Assembly: GCA_021161165.1 (NCBI GenBank)
Contig: JAGHBF010000103.1
Location: forward strand, 1-9,374
DNA length: 9,374 nucleotides
Source: Candidatus Aminicenantota bacterium
GTDB lineage: Bacteria; Acidobacteriota; Aminicenantia; S016-38
Direction: 5' to 3'
The notes under the pieces are model-generated. The model made no database searches. It was not told where the DNA came from and worked only from the letters and a program-made list of their open reading frames with translations. Of the stretch, positions 1 through 6,998 are shown piece after piece. Position 1 is the first letter of the stretch; every line of letters begins with the position of its first letter. Position numbers and translations under genes: made by a program.

Positions 1-35
1 AAAACCTCATCTCCATATTTCCTTATTTCCTTCAT
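1..35 (-). CDS. def: N-terminal fragment of a probable peptide deformylase (runs off the left edge)
   Basis: Only 11 codons are visible: MKEIRKYGDEV, followed by TT-, which would encode Leu or Phe. The pattern I-x-x-YGD-x-V-(L) is the characteristic start of bacterial peptide deformylase, the metalloenzyme that removes the formyl group from nascent N-terminal formyl-Met. An SD-like AGAGGT lies at 47-52, a rather long 11 nt before the ATG. The gene starts 24 nt after the osmC stop on the same strand, so the two are probably co-transcribed. The catalytic motifs lie outside the window, so the name rests on a very short match and is tentative. Confidence 0.4.
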   Translation of the reverse strand, partial: MKEIRKYGDEV

Positions 36-59
36 AAGAAAATTTTACCTCTAATAAAA

Positions 60-491
60 TCAATCTTCATTTATTATTTCGTAGATTGTTGATATTTTTG
101 TGGCCTTGGAAAGCATGGCAGTTACCGGGCAATATTTTGTCTGGGATAAGAAAATAGACCTTTCCACAGCTTCCTTTGATAGATTTTTCCCTTTGAATAT
201 AAATTTGAGCTTAATCCATTTATAAATCTTTGGGTGTTCTTCGGTTCTTTCAGCTTCGAATTCCACTTCGAAACCTCTCAGATCCTGCCTCTTTTTTTTC
301 ATTATTGAAATAACATCCATGGCTGTGCATGAAGCTAATGAGATTAATAGCAGCTCCATGGGTTGAGGCCCCTGGTTCAATCCTCCCACTTCTGGCATCT
401 GGTCAATCACTATAGCATGACCTGTGTCCGAAACTCCGGTCATCTGAAGTCCCTCTGTCATTCTAACTTTGCCTTTTTTTATTTTTCCCAT
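60..491 (-). CDS. OsmC/YhfA-family redox protein
   Basis: This complete 143-residue protein is of usual OsmC-family length. Known members are cytoplasmic, dimeric, thiol-dependent peroxidases or related proteins that use two conserved cysteines. Family marks are GPQPMELLL around residues 41-49 with Glu46, SLASCTAMDV at 51-60 with Cys55, and the second motif TKYCPVTAML around Cys121. Both cysteines are therefore present. The start is supported by GGAGG at 497-501, 5 nt before the ATG. A sigma70-like promoter lies directly upstream, and a probable deformylase gene follows. Hydroperoxide reduction is the expected activity, but YhfA-type members are poorly characterised, so the substrate is not assigned. 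It is divergent from the phosphohydrolase operon. Confidence 0.88.
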   Translation of the reverse strand: MGKIKKGKVRMTEGLQMTGVSDTGHAIVIDQMPEVGGLNQGPQPMELLLISLASCTAMDVISIMKKKRQDLRGFEVEFEAERTEEHPKIYKWIKLKFIFKGKNLSKEAVERSIFLSQTKYCPVTAMLSKATKISTIYEIINED

Positions 492-492
492 T

Positions 493-508
493 TTTTCCTC
501 CAGGAAAA
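493..508 (-). other. Small hairpin overlapping the osmC ribosome binding site
   Basis: The sequence forms a 6-bp stem, TTTTCC pairing with GGAAAA, with a 4-nt loop TGGA when read on the minus strand. Part of the GGAGG site is in the loop and part in the stem. The stem is short and AU-rich, so it may have little effect and could be coincidental. Confidence 0.25.
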
Positions 509-527
509 TAAATCAAAATTTCGAAAA

Positions 528-556
528 AGTCTATCAAATTTGTAGGAAAAAGTCAA
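528..556 (-). promoter_or_regulatory. Predicted sigma70-type promoter for the OsmC-family gene
   Basis: Reading the minus strand, TTGACT (551-556, five of six consensus bases) is followed after exactly 17 nt by TAGACT (528-533, four of six). Transcription would begin near 521, giving a leader of about 30 nt that contains the GGAGG site. Position, spacing and orientation all fit, but the call is from sequence alone. Confidence 0.5.
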
Positions 557-578
557 TTTTTTTGTTAGAATACCTTTC

Positions 579-606
579 ATGAATAATTTTGTTAAGAATT
601 ATTCAT
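579..606. repeat. Perfect 10-bp inverted repeat, candidate operator
   Basis: ATGAATAATT at 579-588 is matched by its exact reverse complement AATTATTCAT at 597-606, with an 8-nt spacer. It sits in the divergent intergenic region, 33 nt before the ATG of the first phosphohydrolase gene. The repeat overlaps the putative -35 element of that operon. It is AT-rich and has no following T tract, so a dimeric repressor or activator site is more likely than a terminator. The regulator is unknown. Confidence 0.45.
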
Positions 607-620
607 ATAGGAGTTATAAT
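592..620 (+). promoter_or_regulatory. Candidate promoter of the phosphohydrolase operon
   Basis: A perfect -10 hexamer TATAAT at 615-620 lies 17 nt after TTAAGA at 592-597, which matches four of six -35 consensus bases. The expected start point near 627 would leave a short leader of roughly 13 nt, still including the GAGGAG SD at 629-634. An alternative upstream -10, TAGAAT at 566-571, has no convincing -35. The short leader lowers confidence. Confidence 0.35.
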
Positions 621-639
621 TTTCTGTTGAGGAGTTAAA

Positions 640-2706
640 ATGAGAAAAAATTTCTGGAAAATATCTCTTTTTATCCTTCCCCTTCCTCTTCTTGCATACG
701 TGGGTCCAGGGGCTGGGTTCGCCTTCTTAGGTTCATTCCTTTTCGTATTCCTTGCTTTTTTTGCGGCGATATTTAACCTTTCAACACTGCCAATAAGGGC
801 TGCTATAAGGTCGGTTAAAAGGATAAAAGCAAGGAGCAGGGCTAAAATCAAAAGACTTATTATCCTTGGATTTGATGGGATGGATTATAAGCTTACAAGA
901 AAGTTAATAGAAAAGGGCGAACTACCTAATTTTGCAAAACTCGCAAAGGAAGGGAGTTTTCTTCCATTAAAAAGTACTGACCCTCCTCTTTCTCCTGTGG
1001 CATGGTCAACCTTTACAACAGGCGTTAATCCTGGAAAACATAATATATTTGATTTCCTGGCCAGGGATCCCAAAACTTATATGCCAAAGCTGTCCTCTTC
1101 TGAAATTCTACCCCCCAGAAAAGTTATAAAAATTGGCAAATATGAAATTCCCATTTCAAAACCGAAGATAGAGCTATTGAGAAAGAGCAAGTCATTCTGG
1201 AAAGTTTTAGGCGATAATGGGGTTTATGCTCAGATTTTAAGAGTGCCTTTTACCTTTCCACCAGAGAAATTTTACGGATTACAGCTTGCCGGACTTGGAA
1301 CACCTGACCTGAGAGGTACTCAGGGGACATTTACCTATTTCTCAGAGGAGAGAAACGAAGCCTTTGAAATTTCCGATGGTGTATGTGTGAAACTTGAAAA
1401 GAATAATGGGTACTATGAAGGAGCAATCCCCGGACCTCCCAATCCCTTTAAAAAAGGAGAGATTCTTTACAAGAGATTTCAGTTAATACCTGTTGACTCA
1501 AACAGAGCAAAAATAAAAACAGATGATGGGGAAATAGTAATACAGAAAGGGAAACTTTCACCATGGTTCAGGCTGGACTTTAAAGCAGGAATTGTTAAAG
1601 TATCAGGCATTGCCCAGTGGTATCTCCATTCTCTTTCCCCTTTAAGCCTTTATATGTCACCCATCAATCTCAATCCTGAGAAACCCGCAATGCCCCTTTC
1701 TCACCCTTCGATATTTGCTGTCTATCTTGCGAAGAAGAACGGTCCCTTCGCAACCCTTGGAATGGCTGAGGACACGTGGGGATTGAACGAAGGTGTTCTT
1801 GACGAAGAGGGATATATTCAGCAGGTTTATAATGCTAATAGAGAGAGAGAAAAATTCCATTTTGATGCCATTTCCAAGGCAGGAGATGGGGTTCTTGTTT
1901 CGGTTTTTGAATACACTGATAGAATTCAACACATGTTCTGGCGATACATTGATCCTGATTCTCCAGCGCCGAAGGACAGTGACAAAAAGGAAGTAAGGGA
2001 AGCTATCTACAATGTGTATAAAGATGCGGACAGGATAGTAGGGGAGACGATTAAAAGACTGAAGAAAAGCGACATCATTATGATTGTATCAGACCATGGT
2101 TTCGGCAAGTTTAATCGCGGTTTCAATGTGAACGAATGGCTCCGGAGAGAGGGATATTTAGTGCTGAAGGAAGGGCGGACTGAAAGTGGAAAATGGTATG
2201 AAGGAGTGGACTGGTCCAGGACAAAAGCCTACGGATTTGGCCTTGCAGGTATTTTCCTTAACATCAAAGGAAGAGAGGCCCATGGCATAGTAACCAGAGA
2301 AGAAGCAGAAAAGCTCAAAAGAGAAATAAAGGAGAAACTGGAATCTTTGATGGATGAGGAAAAAGGCCAGAAACCAATAGAGAAGGTTTTTCTTAAAGAA
2401 GAGATTTACAGGGGTCCTTACACCAAAAATGCTCCTGACCTTATAGTTGGATATAAAATTGGCTATAGAGTTTCTTGGGAATCGGCTGTAGGTATGGTTG
2501 GAGGAGATATATTTGTGGATAACACCAGAAGATGGAGTGCCGACCATAGTTTTACTTCTGATCAGATCCCGGGGATTTTCTTTTGTAACAGGAAAATTGA
2601 AAAGAAATATCCCACCCTTGCGGATGTTCCCCCAACCGTTTATGACCTGTTTGGAGTAAAAACTCCTCCATTTGTTGAGGGAGAAAATATGGGGGTGAAA
2701 GTATGA
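640..2706 (+). CDS. Membrane-anchored alkaline-phosphatase-superfamily phosphohydrolase/phosphodiesterase (COG3379-like)
   Basis: This 688-residue enzyme has the full metal-site pattern of the superfamily: Asp79 in LGFDGMD, the nucleophile-region motif PPLSPVAWSTFTTG with Ser118 at the position of the usual Thr/Ser nucleophile, Asp427 and His431 in DRIQH, Asp485 and His486 in SDHGF, and His636 in ADHSF. It is expected to be a two-metal hydrolase of phosphate mono- or diesters, or a related transferase; the substrate is unknown. Residues 8-22 and 24-47 are hydrophobic and separated by VGPGAG. A basic stretch, about 52-72, precedes the catalytic domain. By the positive-inside rule the catalytic domain would face the cytoplasm, although a cleaved signal peptide cannot be excluded. 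GAGGAG at 629-634 supports the start. The stop codon overlaps the next gene as ATGA. Confidence 0.85.
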   Translation: MRKNFWKISLFILPLPLLAYVGPGAGFAFLGSFLFVFLAFFAAIFNLSTLPIRAAIRSVKRIKARSRAKIKRLIILGFDGMDYKLTRKLIEKGELPNFAKLAKEGSFLPLKSTDPPLSPVAWSTFTTGVNPGKHNIFDFLARDPKTYMPKLSSSEILPPRKVIKIGKYEIPISKPKIELLRKSKSFWKVLGDNGVYAQILRVPFTFPPEKFYGLQLAGLGTPDLRGTQGTFTYFSEERNEAFEISDGVCVKLEKNNGYYEGAIPGPPNPFKKGEILYKRFQLIPVDSNRAKIKTDDGEIVIQKGKLSPWFRLDFKAGIVKVSGIAQWYLHSLSPLSLYMSPINLNPEKPAMPLSHPSIFAVYLAKKNGPFATLGMAEDTWGLNEGVLDEEGYIQQVYNANREREKFHFDAISKAGDGVLVSVFEYTDRIQHMFWRYIDPDSPAPKDSDKKEVREAIYNVYKDADRIVGETIKRLKKSDIIMIVSDHGFGKFNRGFNVNEWLRREGYLVLKEGRTESGKWYEGVDWSRTKAYGFGLAGIFLNIKGREAHGIVTREEAEKLKREIKEKLESLMDEEKGQKPIEKVFLKEEIYRGPYTKNAPDLIVGYKIGYRVSWESAVGMVGGDIFVDNTRRWSADHSFTSDQIPGIFFCNRKIEKKYPTLADVPPTVYDLFGVKTPPFVEGENMGVKV

Positions 2707-4670
2707 AAAGGAGAGATTTTTTAAAGCTTACCGCAGCAGCATTTGCTGCTCCTTATTTTTTCTCGAGAAACGTTTTTGCTAGCACCAGAGCGCATCAAAA
2801 GGTTCTGGTTCTAGGTTTTGATGGTATGGACCCGCACATTGTATATCAGATGGCAAGAACTGGAGAACTCCCAAATATACGAAAATTTCTTGAGACAGGC
2901 TATCTTGAGAAGATGAATACAACTCCGCCTCCCCAGAGTCCTGTTGCCTGGGGTAGTTTTATCACTGGGAAGGACCCAGGTGGATATGGCATTTATGACT
3001 TTATTCACAGGGACCCTGAAACATATATGCCCAAGTTTTCTCAATCCGATTCAATTCCTGCCAGTCATTTTGTAAAGCTTGGAAGCTGGAGAATTCCCTT
3101 AAAAGGGGGAAAAATAATACTTAATCGAGGAGGTCGGGCATTCTGGGAATACCTGGAAGCAGCTGATATAGATTCTACAGTTTTCAAAGTTCCTTCAAAT
3201 TACCCCCCTGAAGAGAGCGAAGCCAGAACTCTTGCTGGAATGGGTACACCCGATCTTCTCGGAACATACGGGACGTATTATCTTTTTACCAGTGACGAGA
3301 AGGAGGCACAAAAAGACCTTCCAGGAGCGAGAGTTTATTATGCTTATTTCAACGACTATGGGGAAATGGAATCAGAAATAGAGGGTCCTGCAAATCCCTT
3401 AAAAGAGGAAGAAGAACCTCTTACAATACCGTTTAAGGTTTACCTGGATAGAGGTTCGAAGGCTGCGAGAATAGACATTCAGGGGAATGAAATTCTTCTT
3501 AAAGAAGGCGAGTTAAGTCCCTGGGTTGAGCTTAATTTTGAAGTTATTCCTGACGTGCAATCAATTAAGGCAATAGTAAGATTCCTTCTATTAGATGCAA
3601 AGGAAAAGTTCAGATTGTATATGTCTCCTCTGTGTGTGGATCCCAAAGACCCGGCTCTCCCAATTTCGACTCCAAAATCCTATGCAAAGGAACTCGCAGA
3701 GAAACTGGGCCTTTTCCACACACTTGGATTGCCAGCTGATACCAAAGCGCTTAGCAATTTAACTTTCAGTGTAGGGGATTTTATAGTTCAGTTTATGTCT
3801 ATTCTGGATGAAAGCAACAAAATTTATCATTATGAACTTGAGAGATTCCTCTCCCTCAAAAAGGGAATGCTTTTCTTCTATTATTCCTCACTGGACCAGG
3901 GACAGCACATGTTCTGGGCCCTTGGGGATCCCAAACATCCTTATTATCATCCTGAAGAATCAAAAAAATACGGAAATATGGTTCTGGAACTTTATAGAAG
4001 GTTCGACAAAATCGTTGGTTATACTATGAATAAAGTCCCTCGTGATATTCCTATAATGATAATTTCTGACCATGGTTTTAACCCCTTCAGACGCAGAGTC
4101 AATGTTAATACATGGTTGCTGCAGGAGGGATATCTGAAACTTAATACATCGGATTATGATGGTGCAACAATTATGGAGGTAGCAGACTGGGACTCTTCAG
4201 TTGCATATTCCATCGGACTAAATGGGTTGTATTTAAACCTTGAGGGAAGAGAAGCAAATGGTATAGTGAAACCTTCCCAGAAAAGAGCTTTAATGGAGGA
4301 GATAAAGGCGAAGCTTCTTGCTTTAAGGGACTCGGACACAGGAGATAGGCCTATAAGTGCAGTATTTATCTCTGAAGATATTTTTTCCAGAGATTACCTT
4401 TACAGAGCCCCTGACCTTATTATAGGATTTAATAGAAGTTACAGGATGGATAATTCTTCTGCAATAGGCGGCCTTACCGCTAAAACTGTTTATGATAATA
4501 TGGACTGGTGGAGCGGGGACCATTGTATAGACCCTGCGAATGTTATGGCAACTTTTATGAGTAATTTTAAAATAATCAGGAAGCCATCCATGTGGGATGT
4601 TCCTGCAACAATACTGAAGCTTTTCGGAATAGAAACGCCCCCTGATATGAAGGGAAAACCATTAGTATAG
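2703..4670 (+). CDS. Tat-exported alkaline-phosphatase-superfamily phosphohydrolase/phosphodiesterase, paralog of the preceding gene
   Basis: This 655-residue protein begins MKRRDFLKLTAAAFAAP, a classic twin-arginine signal with Arg3-Arg4. A possible cleavage site follows VFA at residue 26. Export of a folded, metal-loaded enzyme is the usual reason for such a signal. The metal-site residues are complete: Asp40 in GFDGMD, Ser79 in QSPVAW as probable nucleophile, Asp398 and His402 in DQGQH, Asp456 and His457 in SDHGF, and His607 in GDHC. It matches the upstream protein along its whole length, for example RDPETYMPK, MGTPDL.GT.GT, LSPW and LYMSP. This indicates an old tandem duplication. It starts inside the previous stop (ATGA), with GGGGGTGA at 2691-2698 as SD. 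The substrate is unknown. Confidence 0.87.
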   Translation: MKRRDFLKLTAAAFAAPYFFSRNVFASTRAHQKVLVLGFDGMDPHIVYQMARTGELPNIRKFLETGYLEKMNTTPPPQSPVAWGSFITGKDPGGYGIYDFIHRDPETYMPKFSQSDSIPASHFVKLGSWRIPLKGGKIILNRGGRAFWEYLEAADIDSTVFKVPSNYPPEESEARTLAGMGTPDLLGTYGTYYLFTSDEKEAQKDLPGARVYYAYFNDYGEMESEIEGPANPLKEEEEPLTIPFKVYLDRGSKAARIDIQGNEILLKEGELSPWVELNFEVIPDVQSIKAIVRFLLLDAKEKFRLYMSPLCVDPKDPALPISTPKSYAKELAEKLGLFHTLGLPADTKALSNLTFSVGDFIVQFMSILDESNKIYHYELERFLSLKKGMLFFYYSSLDQGQHMFWALGDPKHPYYHPEESKKYGNMVLELYRRFDKIVGYTMNKVPRDIPIMIISDHGFNPFRRRVNVNTWLLQEGYLKLNTSDYDGATIMEVADWDSSVAYSIGLNGLYLNLEGREANGIVKPSQKRALMEEIKAKLLALRDSDTGDRPISAVFISEDIFSRDYLYRAPDLIIGFNRSYRMDNSSAIGGLTAKTVYDNMDWWSGDHCIDPANVMATFMSNFKIIRKPSMWDVPATILKLFGIETPPDMKGKPLV

Positions 4671-4679
4671 GAGGATAAC

Positions 4680-4862
4680 ATGGCAAAAAAAGTCAAAATC
4701 AGTGATGAAGCTTATGAAAAGGCAAAAGAACTCGTGGAAAAGAAAGGGTATTCCTCTGTTGAGGAATTAGTTGAACACCTAATTGATAAGGAATACACAG
4801 AAGAAGGGGAAGGAGGAGGAGGAGAAGAAGAAAGACTTAAGGGACTCGGTTATATTTCCTGA
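4680..4862 (+). CDS. Small ribbon-helix-helix-like protein with acidic Gly-rich linker and RLKGLGYIS tail
   Basis: This 60-residue protein has GGAGG at 4670-4674, which overlaps the preceding stop and lies 5 nt before the ATG. Residues 3-8 (KKVKIS) look like the beta strand of a ribbon-helix-helix fold. Residues 9-22 and 26-37 look like its two helices, joined by GYSS. An acidic glycine-rich linker (40-51) encoded by GGA repeats follows, then RLKGLGYIS. From memory, that ending resembles the (R/K)L+(G/A)LGY(I/V/L) C-termini of many sulfatase and alkaline-phosphatase-superfamily proteins. The two enzymes in this operon lack such an ending. It could bind DNA as a CopG-like autoregulator, or be a detached accessory tail of the enzymes. 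No toxin gene is adjacent. Function is unknown. Confidence 0.7.
   Translation: MAKKVKISDEAYEKAKELVEKKGYSSVEELVEHLIDKEYTEEGEGGGGEEERLKGLGYIS
4812..4829 (+). repeat. Short GGA/GAA trinucleotide tract inside the small gene
   Basis: An imperfect purine-rich run of GGA units, followed by GAA units, encodes the Gly/Glu linker of the 60-residue protein. Slippage in multiples of three would change linker length without breaking the frame. The tract also contains GGAGG, but it lies more than 30 nt from the next start and is unlikely to serve as its SD. Confidence 0.5.
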
Positions 4863-5665
4863 TGGAATTTTTTGTCAAATATTCCACAAAGTTAACTGAT
4901 ATTATTCTATATCCATTCAAGAGCCTCCCTTCATTTTGGGGTATACTCTGGCTCAGTTTTATTTCAGCAGTTATTGTGCTTTTGGTCTATAAATGGGTCT
5001 CGTCACCGGCACTTATAAGGCGAGCAAAGAACAGAATAAAAGCTGATATTCTCGCCATAAGAATTTATAAAGACCAGTGGAAAGTTATTTTAATCTCGTT
5101 TTTCTCTGCCATGTTCAACGTTCTTAAGTATTTTCTTTTGAACCTGATGCCCATAACCGTTATTCTTCCTGTGTTGTTTTTTCTCTTTGTCCAGATGGAG
5201 TGGAGATACGGAGTAAGACCATTGAATCTGCAGGAGCAGGTAATTGTAAAGGTAAAAACCAATGGTGGAACAGATATTAATCTTCATCCCACTCAGTTTT
5301 ATAAGCAGGAGGTTAAAGTCAGGGTCCCCGCACTTGATGAGGTGGACTTCCGGGTTAGGATTCTGAAAAAGGGAAAATGGAAGCTAATCCTGGAAGGAGA
5401 AGGAGAGAAATTTGAGAAAGAGGTTGTAGTAGAGAAAAGAGGAGAGGTTTTGAGTCCCATCCGTTATTCGTACCCTAATTTAGAAATGCTCCTCTATCCA
5501 TGGGAACCTCTTATTAGGAATCCGAAGATAAAATGGATAAGGATTGAGTATCCTTCGACAAGGGTTAGTTTCCTGGGAATTTCCATGCACTGGTTGATAT
5601 GGTATTTAATTCTCGTCGTTGTGCTTGTTCTCCCTGTACATAAAAAATTTGGAATAGAGTTCTAA
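4862..5665 (+). CDS. Membrane protein with EMC3/DUF106/YidC-like layout, function unknown
   Basis: This is a 267-residue membrane protein. A hydrophobic helix at about 25-46 is followed by a basic amphipathic segment (about 49-75, including RRAKNRIKADILAIRIYKDQW). A hydrophobic region at about 75-111 could hold one or two membrane spans, a charged beta-rich domain covers about 125-235, and a final span lies at about 243-259. The helix, cytoplasmic basic hairpin and paired helices resemble the DUF106/EMC3/TMCO1 branch of the Oxa1/YidC superfamily. That resemblance is by layout only. The start overlaps the previous stop (TGATG) and has no strong SD, so translation is probably coupled. Its place at the end of the phosphohydrolase operon suggests a partner role in placing or anchoring those enzymes, or in handling a membrane substrate. 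This is inference. Confidence 0.7.
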   Translation: MEFFVKYSTKLTDIILYPFKSLPSFWGILWLSFISAVIVLLVYKWVSSPALIRRAKNRIKADILAIRIYKDQWKVILISFFSAMFNVLKYFLLNLMPITVILPVLFFLFVQMEWRYGVRPLNLQEQVIVKVKTNGGTDINLHPTQFYKQEVKVRVPALDEVDFRVRILKKGKWKLILEGEGEKFEKEVVVEKRGEVLSPIRYSYPNLEMLLYPWEPLIRNPKIKWIRIEYPSTRVSFLGISMHWLIWYLILVVVLVLPVHKKFGIEF

Positions 5666-5687
5666 TAAAAACAATCCAGAAATCTAA

Positions 5688-6998
5688 CTATTTTTCCATG
5701 CCCATTGCTGCGAGTAGCCCTGAAGATGCAGCTCCCACTATTCCGCGGCTCAATCCTGCCCCGTCTCCCGCGACGAAGATGTCCTTAACATTGGTTTGAA
5801 GAAATTCGTCAGTTAGAATCCTCAGACCGTGAAATTTAATTTCAGGGGCATAAACCAGAGTTTGGACTGAAAAAACTCCCTTTATTAAATTGTTAAGTTT
5901 TTCCAGTCCTTCTGTTATATCCTTTACGAAACGATAAGGGAGTGCCATTGCTATATCCCCCGGGGTTACATCTTTCAGCGTGGGATTTACGAAGCCCTTT
6001 GAGATTCTTTCCCATGTGCTCCTTCTTCCCCTCAAGAGGTCTTCCAGCCTCTGAATAATGGGTTTTCCTCCTCCTATTGTGGTGGCCTCGAATGCGATAG
6101 CTTCCCCATACTGATTTGTATTCTCAAGAGGTTCTGTAAGGGAAACCTTTACAAGGAAAGCAAAATTGGTATTTTCGCTCATTTTATCTCCTCTTGAATG
6201 ACCATTAACAAGGGAGAAATTTTTGTATTTTTCCCTCACCACATACCCGTAAGGGGAGACACAGAAGGTTCTAACGGAATCATCATAAGTGGGGGTGTTT
6301 ATGTAAATTTTTGGGTCCCAGGTGACCCTGGTTATTTCTTCCATGATCATTGCTGGGACTTCAATTCTTACTCCTATATCCACAGGGTTATAAACAAAAT
6401 CTATTTTCAATTCATTGACAATATTGTTTAACCACCTGGCACCGCTTCTTCCCGGTGCTATCAATAATCTGTCGAAAGATATTTCTCCTCTGGTGGTTTT
6501 AATCGTTTTTATTTTGTGGTCAATAGAAAGAACTTCTTCCTCTGTCCTTATCTCCGCTCCGGAATCCTCCAGAATTTTCTCAAGTTTTCCTATTATTAAA
6601 GGAAGTTTCTCAGAGCCTATATGAGCCTGCCTTGCTGGGATATATCTAATTCCTTCCTTGGCCGCCTTTATCATCCATTCTTCCACTTCATCTCCGGGGT
6701 CTTTTGCTTTTACTCCCAGCTCTTCAAAGATTTTTTCCACTTCCTTCATTAATTGGTAGGTTTTCTCCCTTCCAATAAGTTCAATAAGGTTTGTTCCAAT
6801 GTCCGGCGAATAATTTAATTTACCATCGGAAAAAAGACCCGCTCCTCCTATTCCGTGTAGAAGTTCGGAGTCTCTACCTGCTTTTCTATCCTCTACTCTT
6901 TTCCCTTTATCTATGAGTGCAACATGTATTCCCTTCTTTGTCAGATAATATGTTGCAAAAAGTCCTGCAGGACCCGCTCCTATTATTACGGCTTTCAT
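5688..6998 (-). CDS. FAD-dependent dehydrogenase/oxidoreductase, COG2509-like
   Basis: This 436-residue flavoprotein has a Rossmann dinucleotide site at the N-terminus, VIIGAGPAGLFA with Gly7, Gly9 and Gly12, and an acidic residue at Asp30 after the second strand for ribose binding. GIGGAGLFSDGKL (49-61) is typical of uncharacterised COG2509 dehydrogenases. The C-terminal FAD motif VAGDGAGLSRGIVGAASSG, beginning at 409, is intact. No membrane segments are seen, so it is probably cytoplasmic. The substrate and electron partner are unknown. GGAGGA ends just before the ATG, which overlaps the stop of the transporter gene as ATGA. It is the last gene of the ribBA operon, so a flavin supply gene and a flavoprotein are co-expressed. 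Its stop lies 22 nt from that of the convergent operon. Confidence 0.85.
   Translation of the reverse strand: MKAVIIGAGPAGLFATYYLTKKGIHVALIDKGKRVEDRKAGRDSELLHGIGGAGLFSDGKLNYSPDIGTNLIELIGREKTYQLMKEVEKIFEELGVKAKDPGDEVEEWMIKAAKEGIRYIPARQAHIGSEKLPLIIGKLEKILEDSGAEIRTEEEVLSIDHKIKTIKTTRGEISFDRLLIAPGRSGARWLNNIVNELKIDFVYNPVDIGVRIEVPAMIMEEITRVTWDPKIYINTPTYDDSVRTFCVSPYGYVVREKYKNFSLVNGHSRGDKMSENTNFAFLVKVSLTEPLENTNQYGEAIAFEATTIGGGKPIIQRLEDLLRGRRSTWERISKGFVNPTLKDVTPGDIAMALPYRFVKDITEGLEKLNNLIKGVFSVQTLVYAPEIKFHGLRILTDEFLQTNVKDIFVAGDGAGLSRGIVGAASSGLLAAMGMEK

Noticed and set aside
579..606. Inverted repeat as a Rho-independent terminator
   Set aside because: The arms are almost all A and T, no T tract follows, and no plus-strand gene lies upstream to terminate.
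2158..2547. 129-codon open frame on the minus strand inside the first phosphohydrolase gene
   Set aside because: It lies wholly opposite a gene with complete catalytic motifs. Its product is low-complexity Phe/Ser-rich with no recognisable domain.
4680..4862. The small RHH-like gene as an antitoxin of a toxin-antitoxin pair
   Set aside because: No PIN, RelE-like or other toxin gene is next to it; its neighbours are a phosphohydrolase and a multi-span membrane protein.
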